Assembly (NCBI GenBank): GCA_910589415.1
Contig: OU342633.1
Span: forward strand, 9,152,858-9,216,857
Direction: 5' to 3'
Source of the DNA: Malachius bipustulatus
Lineage: Eukaryota; Arthropoda; Insecta; Coleoptera; Melyridae
Length of the DNA stretch: 64,000 nt
Below, one piece after another: positions 11,641 to 23,155 of this stretch (position 1 is the first letter of the stretch; each line of letters begins with the position of its first letter). The position numbers were made by a program, and so were the translations under genes. The notes under the pieces were generated by a model that saw only the letters and a program-made list of their open reading frames with translations, was not told the DNA's origin and did not search any database.

Positions 11641-14424
11641 ACGAATTATTTTCACAGAAGAACTAGCAACAGTTCTATAATAGTTTATCTATTATTTCTT
11701 GCGCTTCAAGACTTGACTGGGCCGATATGAAGTATAAACAACTGGAACCGACGATTTATTTCCAGGCGGGCAGCGGATGTGTTGCCCATTTCTTTTAAAG
11801 TGGTAGCTACACAATTACGATTTGCATTTTAATACTTGCTGTTTTCTGAAATTATAGTGACGGGAGGGCGATTATTTACAAAAGTAGTTAACACCAAGGC
11901 TAGTGGCACAAGAAAATAATTTAATATCTTTGCTATTTTTCGAAATGTAATGTGGGGTTGTAAAATTATTCCCTAGAAGGATATCAGCGGAACACATAAT
12001 TATGATCAGGTACCACCACTATATATTTAGATCCACAGGTGTATTGCTATGATATTTACATTTATAATTAAATATCATAATATCATAATATAATATATAA
12101 TCAAAGATATGATATTTACTTTACTGATATTTCGCACATCGATATCAAATATGTAAGAATGAAAGAGATTGAATCTGACTTACGTTCTTTTACAATTCTG
12201 ACATCCTAGTCAAATCATTACGTCCATTAGTCTTATCATGAAGAAATATTACCTTCACAACTTCACAGTACCTAAGTATTTTAATTACATTCGTCTTCAT
12301 CACTTAGTAAAATCATTAGGACTCCATTGCTTACATTCTTTATGTAGTTTTTTTTTTTACAAAGAAAAAGCTATAGGTAGGTACTTATAACATAATTTTT
12401 CCAAAAAAAAGAAAAGTTTTTTATACTTTATGAAACTTCTTAATTCACGGGGCGCGTTTTTATTTACCACTTTTAAGCGTTATTTATTCCTGGGAAAATT
12501 TTATACACTCGGGCATTAGCATCCCTACACATTATTTCCAACAATTCCAACTCATTAATATTAATCATTATGATATTCAATATTCCGTGAACCTTCGTTC
12601 TTTATTTTATGCTGTGCGGGTAGAAGAAGACTGACTGGCTGAAGAAGAGAAATCTTGCGCCTTGCGCGCCAACAGCGTGTTCAGAACGTCAGAGTGCATC
12701 AGAAAGAATCGGATAGAAAATGTGAGACTTTAAAAGAGATAAACTATTTAAAAGTCAGGCCCTCTTGTTAGGGGCTCTTTGCCTCTCTCTCACTTGCAAT
12801 TGCACTAGGTTTATATTACCTATTATTTTTAAATAAGTATTAGGTCGATTCTACCAAAGACGGACGTCGAATTTATATTTCAATAATATCGCCTCAACTT
12901 CATAGTATGTATAATAATTCCCAAATTCGTCGCTAAAATTTACGAAAAATCTACTCTCACTTTGATCTGCGTCACGTAAAGTCGAGGTAATCTTCACGCA
13001 ATTTAGGTTAGGTGATTTAGATTAGTATACCGTAGAATTGTGTATTACTCATGTTTCGGTTTATTTGGGGGGAGTTACTTATTGTGTTTTGTTCTGTAAG
13101 TTATTTAATTATTATCTACTGCATGTATTCATTGGACTTTTTGCCCTTAAGGAGCATTTTTGATTGTTTAACATAGACTTGTTTTCAGGCAATTATTTTG
13201 TAGTTTAAATATTAAAAAAAAAATTAAGTAGAGTAGCGAAAGCTAGACTTCGCCTTTGTATGATAAGTATTGTCTATTGCAATACTAAGTTAAAATAAAG
13301 ACACTTTTTTTTTCTGTTTCTTTACATGGTCACAAGATTGTCGTTAAAATGTAAAAAAAAAATATATAAAAATATTCTGCAAGATGTCACTATAGTGGGG
13401 ATAAAACGAAATGTGGTACATGAAAAAAAAAAACCTCTTGATGAGTAATACCTGTCTATTAAATTCCATTAAAATATTCAGAGCGGTATTACAGATATTA
13501 TGAAAAAAAAAATTATACATTTTTTTTTAAAACTTTACCACCCTGTATCTCAAAAATTAAGACTTTTAGGACATACGTTCTTATGAAGTTTTCTTCTTAA
13601 AATGGACCCAAAAATCACCCCCTTAAATATTGACATTCAATTACAAAACACCCTGTATACCTAAATAATATAGGTACCTAAATTACGTCGAATCGTCGAC
13701 GCAAATGAAGTCTAAACTGCTATTTGGGTTCAATTCTACTTCAGCTTACTTCATGCTCATGCTTCATGCGTTTGCTTTACTTTTACCTATCGAATTCAAA
13801 ATATGTCATTTGGACTTTGGAGAGCTCCCCAACTTTACTCATGCTTCTTTTCATTCACTCATCATGCATCTCTCTCAACTCACTAGCTAAAAAATAGCTG
13901 CTTACCTTTAGGAATAATCTCAGAATAATCTTTATTATCTTCTCACAACTCTATTCAACATGGCAATAGCTGCTTAACCTTTGAGAATAATCTTTATTGC
14001 AGTGCATCAACTTCGAAAGTTGCAATCTTTAATTTTGGTTAATTTTTGTATGCTGTTTCTCGTAAAAGACCACTGCTTCACCCCTCGTTATTATTTTTCC
14101 TTAGAAAACCTGTAATATGCTCCTCATTTACATACCTGATCTACTTGCTTACCGACACACCAGCTGGATATCAATCCAATACGTTAATACTTAATACTCA
14201 GGGTTTCTTGCAAGATTTATTGAGTTTCCTTTTTCCGACAGCTCGTCCAAGTCTTGATCATGTTAAATTTATTTCAACGGAAATTTGCCAAAATTTACTT
14301 TATTTTTCTTCACTTTCACCACGAAGAGGCATTTTTGTGAAATGGTTATAACTGAGATTTGTCTGTATTAAAAACACATCGATACTTCACAGTATTACAC
14401 CTCAAAATTCGGTAGTTTTAGGTT
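11641..14424. other. Internal region of the LTR element and unassigned AT-rich DNA
   Basis: Upstream pol and gag should lie here on the minus strand, but I recognise no domain. CACCCTGTAT termini at 13540 and 13649 suggest inserted repeat ends. The stretch 12600-12720 is GC-richer than its surroundings without a clear identity. Open frames at 13705-13890 and 14046-14351 show no known motif. Confidence 0.4.
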
Positions 14425-14442
14425 CGGACCACTTCTGACAAC
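14425..14442 (-). promoter_or_regulatory. Primer-binding site, tRNA-Leu-like
   Basis: On the minus strand, directly after the LTR end (CTACAACA), the sequence GTTGTCAGAAGTGG and then TCCGAACC resembles the complement of a tRNA-Leu 3' end (TGGTGTCAGAAGTGGGATTCGAACC type), with a few mismatches. The same primer type is seen next to the other Gypsy LTR at 37966-37981. Confidence 0.7.
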
Positions 14443-15421
14443 TGTTGTAGACTAATTTGTAGAGGCACAGGGAAACACCGTATTTCTACAACTATTTTTA
14501 TTCAACTCTAATCTCGTAACACTTCGCAATTGATTATTATTAGAATATATAAGAATACATTGAGTAGCAGCCCGGAGCATTTCCATTTCCTCACTGATCT
14601 TGTTCGCGTTGAACTCTGTCTGTCCTCGTTCGACGTCTCCCCACTGCTACTGCTTGCAGACGGTCGGTGGTTCCCCGTCGAAACTCACCGTCAGACCACC
14701 GTACTGCCGGCGGCGGAAGCAGCCAAGGACAGCTACCGTAGAGGTGGTCCCACAGGTCTCACATCAATTTAACACAATTATTAGTTTAAACAAAACTAAA
14801 AGGCACTACTATACAACACTCTGAATAGATTCATAAAAAAATATTTATAAAGACTCCAATGTAAACTACACAACTACACCACCACGAGTTTTATTCACTC
14901 ACTCTCCCTCTTGACACCGTCAAGCCCCAATCAGAAATGCAAAATCTGTTCCGGTCACCCGGTCTCTCGCTTACCGATTATTAGGTACTATGTTGCCAAT
15001 TTCTAAATCTCAACAAATCTTTCTTCCCTACCACTATATTCGGACTACCCCTATCCGGAGTTACACAAATGCCTTGCACCCTGCGGCAACAAGTCTGCTC
15101 GGCTGGTGTGCTTATGCACGTTCAAGGTCGCCAGGACTCACCGCGAAATTTAGTCGACAGGGAAATATTTTCAGTGAACTGCCACCCGCACCTGTGTGTT
15201 TAAAGCCTAAACAAAAGTAAAAAATTCTAGGAAATTATCGATTCATCGTGAGACTGGAATCTCTCTCGACGGAACCTTATTATCCGGGTGGTCTCGTCTG
15301 AATTTAAAAATGAATAAATCCTTTTCTCCCAAACCTTCTCTCTTATTCCTACACTATATTTACAGGACAGAGTTTAAAAAATAAATAAATTTATTTTCAA
15401 CGGGGAACGAACGTTACAACA
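14443..15421 (-). repeat. 5' LTR of the decayed Gypsy element
   Basis: It lies next to the primer site and ends TTACAACA, the inverse of its TGTTGTA end. Only the inner 272 bp (R-U5) match the opposite LTR. The remaining 700 bp differ completely, including the lack of the 91-bp repeats. Open frames in this interval (14530-15220) are non-coding LTR sequence. Confidence 0.6.
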
Positions 15422-15490
15422 GATACGTTTTTCAATGACACCTTAAGAATTTAATTTAATTTTTCACTATGTAAAAGTAGGTAAATATTA
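15422..15490 (-). repeat. Foldback right arm, third piece
   Basis: TTTTTCAATGACACCTTAAG at 15428 and CTATGTAAAAGTAG at 15467 invert the left arm at 2985-3040. The piece is bounded by the LTR on the left and by the next insertion near 15490. Confidence 0.8.
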
Positions 15491-17917
15491 TATCATTGTG
15501 TTATATCCAAAACTAGTAATATTCTATTTTAGATTATTATTTTAATAGAATGCTGCTCTTTTTTTTTTGCTAGTTATGGATTTCGTTAACTGTCAAAATT
15601 ACTGTTAAAAATAAAATAGATTCAATCTGATGGAAAATATCAAGAATTTATTAAGTATTTATATTGATTAATATTTCAAGATGGACAAACATCAACTCAA
15701 AGAATGTTTGGACGCAATCAACTCTAATCAACAAGAAGCCCTTTTCAATGAAATATCCAATAAGCAAGATACAATGGTCCAGCAAGCTCCTGTTAATTAA
15801 AATACGTTTGTGTCCCCATTTGAAAATTTCAACCCGCAAATAGGCCAGGCGACAGCTAGTTCAATAAGTAAATAATTAGTGGAAAGCTGTAAATTACGTT
15901 AATCGCTTGATTTGGATCCAGATATTACTCTCCCAAGTTTTCCTCCTCGAGCGAAGTCGACGTTGGCCATTCTGGCCCTAAGAAGGTACCATTTTTAGTT
16001 TTTTTTCAAATATCTCCCAAACAATCAACTTTATCAACAAAATACTTATTATATAAAAAATTATAGAATAAATTTGCTACAAAAAAGTTCTGACCGTTTG
16101 TCTCTAATGTGAACCGTTACAATGAAATCATTCAAAGTGGAGTTTCGATTCATTCGGAAAAGTTAGGGAAATCATATGCCATATAAAAGTTTCTACATGT
16201 TATAAATATTTTTTCAGCATTCCAGGACCACACACAAGCTGTTAACTAGTTACAAGTATAACAGCTTTTCAATGAAAGCAGCTGTGGCAAAGTACCTACG
16301 ATTAGTATTAAATTATTATTGAGTAGTATTGATATGAAATCACTCTTTTCCACACCACCTGGCGGTACAGTAAATGGCGCGTTTTTTTAAGTGGTGTCCC
16401 CAAGAGGCCTAATCCACTGTTTAAATGTCAAAGTTTGTCGATTTTCAACCGTTTTGATGAAGGCTATCAGTCTTGATCGTCTGCCTTAATTTCTCCGTCA
16501 TCGCTTTCATCGTCGGCATCGGTGCATTTGTCCGAAGTCACAGGGCACTTAAGATTAACACCGATGTCTCCGTCACAATCATGCATATCATCAGTCCAGT
16601 GGATTTGTATCATTTCCATACCATGTTTGGATTTGATGGTGTTCTTATTAAAGAGTGCGACATAGGTAACTGACAGGAATATAATAAAAAGTAATAAAGC
16701 AATAAAAATGCAATTACAAACTTGTTATTGCATTGTTATTTTGACAGTTTTCTTCAGGGATCCACCCTCAGACAACACTTAATGGCGATTACGAAACTGA
16801 AAGCGATTTTATCCTGTTACTTGCTTTGTTGAGATAGAAGGGTTCAAATTTGGAAAAATCATGTTCTTATTTTAAGGTCTTATATTCGGATGGTTAAGTT
16901 TGGATCGTAGATCGAATATATCTTGCAAATATAAGTAAGTTGCAAGATTTTGCATACAGAAAGTGACCACTAGCGTAAAAATAAGGCAGCATCTTCTGAA
17001 ATCGGTCTAGATGTAGTTGCCAGTTTCCACTTCTTTCTGCATACACGAACTGTTTCAGCAGAGTGACCATCTCGAAATATTGAATCCAGAGCTTTGCCTT
17101 CGGTCCATTTTATTGGACTTAGTTCCTCCAATTTATTGGAAAACCATTGTAAAATGCTTTTGAAAAGCTCTACATCTAGTTTTCGAATAGCACCATATTT
17201 CTCATCATCATGTTGAAGCCCTATGTCTGACACTGCCAAGAACCTGTCAGCGGCTGCCGAATGCTCGTCTTCGGTCAAATCTATCTGTTGAAATACAAGC
17301 AGATCCGGTTGCGCCAGGGAATGTGCTTTTAAAGCTCTCAAATATGCATGGCTCGTTAATATTTTCGGTTCATGTTAGGGATAGTAGGTACTGAATAAAT
17401 CTTGCAGATATCTTCCATCCATTACATATCCCATTGCGCCCATGAAGGACATCACGAGGTGGAACCCACCAAGCCTTATAATAATTGTGTTGTTCAATTC
17501 AGAAGCAGGATTTAACGCAGCCACAATATCCCGCACCTTGATATAAAGCAGCTGATCGAATGTCATGATACAAGTCTGCTGTTTTAAATTTTTTCACTTT
17601 TGCCAAGCAGTATGAAGAACGGTGAAGATAATTACTCGGTGGCGAGTCGACAAATGTTAGACACTATACGTGAGGTTGAATAGTTTTCTGTCATTGTGAG
17701 GGATTCCATGTTACTATCCCCACGTACACAGTAGGTACTTTGTCATAGCCCATAGCTGTTTACATTGAAAAGCTGTTACTTCTAACAAGTTAACAGCTTG
17801 TGCTCCTGGAATGCTGACAAATATTTTTTATAACATGTAGAAACTGATCGTATTCGTAGGAATGATCGTAGCATCGTACCGGTTCACATTGAAGACAAAC
17901 AGTAAAAAACTGCAAAA
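15491..17917. mobile_element. Insertion containing a second foldback element
   Basis: The foldback arm is interrupted here. Within the insertion, 16092-16305 and 17735-17905 are inverted copies: TTTCTACATGTTATAAATA at 16191 against TTATAACATGTAGAAA at 17829, and AACAGCTTTTCAATG against CATTGAAAAGCTGTT. A protein-coding remnant on the minus strand fills the centre. The remaining flanks (15491-16091) show no recognised content. Confidence 0.7.
16450..17610 (-). pseudogene. Unidentified conserved transposon-associated protein, broken
   Basis: On the minus strand a segment TFDQLLYIKVRDIVAALN, then NNTIIIRLGGFHLVMSFMGA and MGYVMDGRYLQDLFSTYY, continues after a break as LRALKAHSLAQPDLLVFQQI and on to FKSILQWFSNKLEEL. 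Near 16450-16510 an acidic tail (DADDESDDGEIKADDQD then stop) probably ends the protein. From memory, segments like IRLGGFHLLMSF occur in uncharacterised proteins of corals, hydra and arthropods, often in many copies. I know no assigned function. Location between inverted arms suggests that it belonged to the element. Stops and a gap (16680-16960) show it is a pseudogene. Confidence 0.55.
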
Positions 17918-18452
17918 TAAAATAAAAATCGAAGTTATTTAAGCATTGCACCCAAGATATTTTGAGTGAACCCTAATTTTGAAAAATTGATGAGAAAATT
18001 CAATTTTTTTATTTAGTCATGGCTCTTACGCCCTATAGCGGTTATTTTAAAAGCTCGAACTTATTTTCCAACGAATTTTTAGGGTCACTTTCCTTAGAAA
18101 AAAATGTTTGCCTGAGGCTGTACGACTCTTAAGTTTCATAGATATTTCCGGTGATCATATTAATGACTCACCCGGCGGTACTGGAGATAACGCAAGGAGC
18201 AAATTGAAATAAAATGTTTTTCCCTCGATTGGGGGGCTTTCTAGATGCTCTTCAATCATTTGCTTCCAAATGGTAGATTATTTTTTAATCGCTCGGGTAA
18301 ATCAGGGCAAAAGGCCGTAGCCACTCATCGCGACGCAATAGACCCCTGTTTGACAAGATGGATTTTGAGAAGGGGGCTCGAACTATATAAAAACCTGCTT
18401 TTCTTCCATTTGGGAGATATGAGGCATTTTTGTCGCCATCTCTCTAACCACC
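17918..18452 (-). repeat. Foldback right arm, outermost piece
   Basis: Inverted match to 2171-2720: AGTTATTTAAGCATTGCACCC at 17935, TAGTCATGGCTCTTACGCCC, GTGACTCACCCGG-type sequence, GGGGGGCTTTCTAGATG, ATCGCTCGGGTAAATC and TCTCTCTAACCACCAGG. Outer limits on both sides lie near AACCT/AGGTT. No target duplication could be fixed. Confidence 0.8.
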
Positions 18453-19297
18453 AGGTAAAGTCTGGTGGGTCAGATTTTTCCCTATTTAATATCGAATGCA
18501 TGCTGGAACTTCACTAAAAAAACTAATAAAAGACTACTGGAACGGTTATGATTTGTTGCTATAGGCGCAAATCAGCAAAAAAACTCATCATTTCTTAGTT
18601 TTTTGCTTAGTGACGGGATTATCATTTATTAGTCTATTAGTCAGCCGAATTCATATGGAATAAATTTATTGTGAATGAGTTATAAGTATATTAAGCAAAA
18701 TAAAGTAGAACCAATAAATATAGCGGTGATAATACTTATTCATTTAAAAATCACACCACTGAAACGTTGAACGATGACATAGCATAAAAATGTGTTTTCG
18801 TAGTTTTGTGACTGTAGATGCAAATTTTGGAGCTTGATGATTACAGATAACGTTTTGAGTGGCAGTCAATCGTAGATGACTTCTCACTTGATGGGATATT
18901 ATATCAACACCTTGCAATAACGGCTTCTTACATTTTACTATTGAAAGCTATCATGAATAATCAGATGCATCCTGGATAGACGTGTTATAGCGTTAACTGT
19001 ATTTACTGCATAGCATCTAGACACTTCAAGTGATTAGCTTTGCTTATTTGCCCAAATCAAATTAATATAACTTGTACCTACATTTCCAATATAGCAAGTA
19101 ACAACACAGATAGTTTTATTTATAATTCCAACCTCGTAATGATTAACAGTGTTGTCAATGTTTTGTAAATTTTATGTAGGTAGGTGCATGATTTATCTGT
19201 CTGTCCTGATGTATAAAGCTTTAGCACTATTTATGTTTTAAATAATATACGGACATAATAACTTGTAGATAGTCTGTATTGGATAAATGAGCTATAA
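18453..19297. other. AT-rich stretch without recognised content
   Basis: No domain, inverted repeat or tandem array is seen. This could be unique host intergenic DNA. Confidence 0.4.
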
Positions 19298-19721
19298 TTA
19301 GTTATACTTACAATGAATTGATTTGATTCGGTTTTTGTCCGGTTCCTGTATTGCCAGTAACACCAAGATTATTGGAAGACACAATCGTGATTTTGATAAT
19401 TTTTTGTCGACGACGTTTATAGAACCTCTACTCTCCATATACCTACATACGGCCTCTTCTTTGCAGCCGTCAAAATGTCGCTTTAGAGCAAGCAGTGTCC
19501 TGAAACATTTCTGGGCGACAAGTCTCTTCATGTCTGCAGCAGGGCATCTGCTTGATATGTAAATCCTCATTGTAATCATTTTGTTGTAAATCGAGCAACG
19601 TGTGTTCGACATGTCCAAAACCAAATGTCGTATAAGTATGCGATCGATTTGAATTGTTGACAGCGAGGACACTATAAACGTCCTCGCTGACACAAGGACT
19701 GTCAAAATTGACAACTAACAT
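19298..19721 (-). CDS. Unidentified open frames, possibly a TE fragment
   Basis: Two overlapping minus-strand frames (138 and 83 codons) are longer than expected in this AT-rich background. The pieces FGFGHVEHTLLDLQQNDYNE and SSRCPAADMKRLVAQKCFRT hint at a single frameshifted protein with several Cys and His. I do not recognise the family. A transposase fragment is possible because both flanks are TE sequence. It could also be chance. Low confidence that it is translated. Confidence 0.25.
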
Positions 19722-19744
19722 ATTTTTGTGCGGATAATTGAAAT

Positions 19745-19985
19745 ACCATTAAAATGATGTCTCACATGGCCCCAAAGGGCCGTTTAAAAAAGTAAAATTG
19801 ACAGCGACTTCAACGTCATCTTTGACACGTGACAGATTAGTTGTACATCAAAAAGTAGTAAAATTCAAGACATTTGATTTGACTCGTTATTATGTATGTT
19901 GCCTAAGTTCCAAATTTCAGATTCCTAGATCAACTGGAAGTCGAACTTTTTCTAATGGGCGCAATAAAACAATCACCCTGTATGT
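19745..19985 (-). repeat. Half-copy of the 45631-46488 palindrome family
   Basis: ACTCGTTATTATGTATGTTG, then GTTCCAAATTTCAGATTCCTAG, GAAGTCGAACTTTTTCTAAT and GGGCGCAATAAAACAATCACCCTGTAT match the right arm at 46385-46487 closely. The inner half diverges. Confidence 0.85.
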
Positions 19986-19987
19986 GG

Positions 19988-22450
19988 AATGGTGAATTGT
20001 AATGCTCCCGAATCCAGAATATTAAACGTGAAAAGATATCCAGATCGCAGAGCTCCCAATCTCAAAACATTTGATCGAAGAGATCGACGTTTGAGAGAAA
20101 ATACAAATTCTATTTGATATTTTAGGGAAATTCGCTCCAAATAGAGCTCGCAAAGATTACATATAATATTCAGCAGTAGCCTAATTTATATTAGATGCAC
20201 TTGCTGCTAATCTAAAAATTAGTATGCGACTTAGACTATATTAATAAATATGGACCAAGACATAAACACTTAAAAAGTGTTCCGACATCCCTCTCTCTCC
20301 AAACAAGACTGTTCAAAACAATGAATGCCAGATCAATAATGAAACTGGCACTTACAATGAAAGAGCGCAACCTCTCCAGTGTTATTGGTGGGCAATAAAC
20401 ATCGATGGATCCCTTATACCCGTTTTACTTTGCTACATCTGGCAACATGAATGTTTACATCCTGTCAGAAGGTTTGTTTACATAACACCATGATAAGGGT
20501 TGGTGTTTTTCAAACAGTTGTAAGTACCTTGTTATTTATATTTTCAGCTCTAGCTTTCACTCGTTTTAAGCTTTAATAATTAATTTTTCAATTAAGTTAA
20601 AAACAAGTGGCGAAAACGTGTTCTGTTTTTGAGAAAACTTCGAAAGAAGGTAAGTTTATCAGTTTCCTACGTAAGCAACGCAAAGCCGTCAATCAAAACA
20701 AAGCATACATGGTCATGGGCGTAGCGTAGTGCAAGTGTTTTATCTTTTAATTTGTGAAAACAATTATTGTTTGACAGTTTTTTTTCATTTTCGAAAGCAT
20801 ACTGAATACCTACTGAATACTTTGAAAAATGCAACTTGGAAAAATTATTCCATTTAAATAAATAAAAAATACTGACTTTTTGAAAGTATATTACCTGCTA
20901 TTATTATTGTCAACCTCTAATTTAAGATAATCAGAATATGGAGAGGGGGAATAATATTCAAACAATATCATCAAAGAATATGAAATAGAAGACTTTGACT
21001 CGGTTGCACGAACGTTAAAAAAATTTCAGATTATTACTAATTTTAAGGTGCAAATTTTTAAAATGTGGTGAACTTTTTCCATGATCTTTCATTTTTTATC
21101 GGCAATTAATTCTTCTAAAATTGAGACGAATTCACTCCCAGCAATATCAGAACAAAACTTTAGTAATACAGGGCATTTTAAAATTAGTGATTATAAGGTA
21201 TCTGACATATTTTCAATTAGGTTCGTTTAATTTATTTTTAGAATAAAATCAACTAAATATGTAAGAAATTGAAAAAATATTTTAGGTACCTACTGATGTA
21301 TATTGCTTTCCGACTTTCCTATCGATTTTTTATTTGCTAAATTGTTATTACCTTTTTGTACCTTTTATTTTGTATAGGTAGGTATAAGTATATATTTTCT
21401 TAATTTAATATCTATTAGTATTGCCATAATTTATGTTTTTTGTAACAAAAACTGCAAATAAAATAATAATACTATGAATATTATGATCATTATTATAATT
21501 TATATAATTATTACATTTCCTATAACTGAACTCGAGCGCGCCACTGCCGTTGCGTTCTGTTTGTTTACGTTTTACGTTGTTCCCCTTACCCCGCCAGAAG
21601 CAGCATATGAGTGCGAGAGAGAATATCAACAAACCAAAACTGACTTCAAGCTAAGATAGGGAAGGCGCGGTCCATATTTATTAATATAGTCTAAGGTATG
21701 CGATCATTAGAGCGGAAAAATAATATTCCAAAATCAACGATCGCTAGAATTCTTAAAACACAAATGCCACATCCTTACAATCTCCAGAAAGTACGTGGTC
21801 TTAGGCCAGTCGACTTTCCTGTCAGAGTACAATTTTCACAGCACAAAATCCGGAATCCATATTATATGCAAATGAAGCAGGTTTCGGGGGAGATGGTGTC
21901 ATTAATTGTCATAATTTTCACGTTTGTTTTGGTCAGAATCCACACGCCACTATTCAAAAACGCCATCAGAGAAAATTAAGTGTATATTTTTGGGCAGTAA
22001 TGTTTGGGTCAAATTTACTTGGACCAATATTCTTACCGCCTCGACTTAATGGGCAACTTTGTCATGAATTTCTTATGGAACAGTTACCTTTAGCTTTAGA
22101 AGACATTGATGTTCAAACTCGATTGAATATGTTGATTTTGCATGACGGGGCACCTTGACATGCCTTGAAGTAAGAGAACATTTAAATAACGTTTGCCAAA
22201 CATTGAATATGCCGTGGTGGACCTATTCCGTGGCATCCACGATCACCAGATTTTAATTCACTTTTTCTTTTTTGTGGGGACATCGGAAGAATCTTGTTTA
22301 TGCAACACCAGTGGAGACAATTTAAGACCAATGAGAGAGGATTTTGTATCATTCAAGTGGTATCAGGGTAAATGAATAAATGCTGCGGCATGCCCAGCAA
22401 CCCTGTCTTTGACGAGCACGCGCATGCATTAAAGAACGGGGTGTTAATGC
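19988..22450 (+). pseudogene. Mariner-like (IS630/Tc1-mariner) transposase, split by an insertion
   Basis: The 5' part (19988-20229) reads YPDRRAPNLKTFDRRDRR, a typical N-terminal helix-turn-helix approach. After a 1466-bp insertion the protein resumes at 21704 with KNNIPKSTIARILKT and HPYNLQKVRGLRPVDFPVR. Later pieces in shifted frames include the catalytic-core segments LLGPIFLPPRLNGQL and LILHDGAP, then WGHRKNLVYATPVE and a C-terminal end near 22450. From memory this family, with the PPRLNG and HDGAPAH blocks, is abundant in insect genomes. The enzyme would cut and paste its element using a DDE/D core. This copy has several frameshifts and stops. Confidence 0.8.
20230..21695. mobile_element. 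1466-bp DNA element with 27-bp perfect TIRs and 8-bp TSDs
   Basis: The duplicated target GTATGCGA stands at 20222-20229 and 21696-21703. The terminal inverted repeats start CTTAGACTATATTAATAAAT and continue to GGACC, perfect over 27 bp. The insertion is inside the mariner-like transposase, and removing it rejoins the reading. An 8-bp TSD fits hAT or P superfamilies. The interior has no transposase that I can recognise, so it is probably non-autonomous. A sequence at 20440-20650 with a GGTAAG donor-like site could be captured DNA. Confidence 0.9.
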
Positions 22451-22466
22451 TGAGAATTTATTATTA

Positions 22467-23155
22467 TACAGGGTGTCCCGTATCGTTATGTTCAAATTTT
22501 TTGAGAATATAGTAGGCTTATTTCTAAGTCTAAAAAACCCAAAAGTGGCAGGTCTATCTTTACTCGTTACGAAGTTATAGGCCTTAGAAAATTATGATTA
22601 GTAAATAACAAAGATTCAACTTTGAAAACCACACAACCACATGTGTTGTGGTTTAGGCTAATAATTTATTGTTATGGTGGCGACATGAGTAAATGTCACC
22701 AGAATAAACATTACAAGAAGTTCTCCTGCTCATACAAAATGGCATTTGGATTCAAATAAATGGGACACCAGCATATTTCGGAATTGGCGTTTGTAACTAA
22801 ATTACAAAAAGCAATTATTATTGGATCGTATTCAGCATGCTGGTCAAGAGATCGGTCGCGAAAAAAGACGAGAAATTAGAACTGTTACTTCTGCTATAGG
22901 CCTCCGAGCACAAGTTTGTATTCAGCAAGGAATAGGACATTTTTAACACATGATAAACCAAAGATGTGGTCAATAAAATAAGCTTTATGTAGTTTTCAAA
23001 GTTAAATCTGGTATTTACTAGACATTATTTTCTTAGGCCTCTAACTTCGTAACGAATGCAGATAGACCTGCGACTTTTGGGTTTTTTAGGCTTAGGAATA
23101 AGCCTACTATATGCTCACAAGATTTGAACATAACGATACGGGACACCCTGTATAA
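22467..23155. mobile_element. Palindromic element with ACAGGGTGTCCC ends
   Basis: The left arm ATACAGGGTGTCCCGTATCG at 22466 is inverted at 23135-23154 (CGATACGGGACACCCTGTAT). The arms stay complementary for about 150 bp: AGTAGGCTTATTTCTAAG and CACTTTTGGG-type blocks, and a GTTACGAAGTTATAGGCC block. The central part (22690-22950) contains a decayed piece reading like a transposase C-terminus (IGLRAQVCIQQGIGHF). It starts only a few bases after the mariner-like transposase end. Confidence 0.85.

Larger units (their letters stand above)
8925..15421 (-). mobile_element. Decayed Gypsy-type LTR retrotransposon, minus strand
   Basis: Two copies of a 272-bp block (8925-9196 and 14443-14714) read identical to me and begin TGTTGTAGAC. 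Between them, on the minus strand, lie Ty3/Gypsy RT and integrase-end fragments. Next to the right-hand copy is a primer-binding-like sequence. The far end at 15421 closes with TTACAACA, the inverse of the TGTTGTA start, flush with the resumed foldback arm. RNase H and the integrase core are missing between the RT and integrase fragments. Flanking bases (GGGTC and GATAC) do not match, so the left end is not a simple insertion boundary. Confidence 0.7.

Noticed and set aside
14530..15220. Open frames of 74-80 codons as genes
   Set aside because: They lie in LTR sequence, one is an exact copy of the frame at 9012 in the other LTR, and none has a protein pattern.
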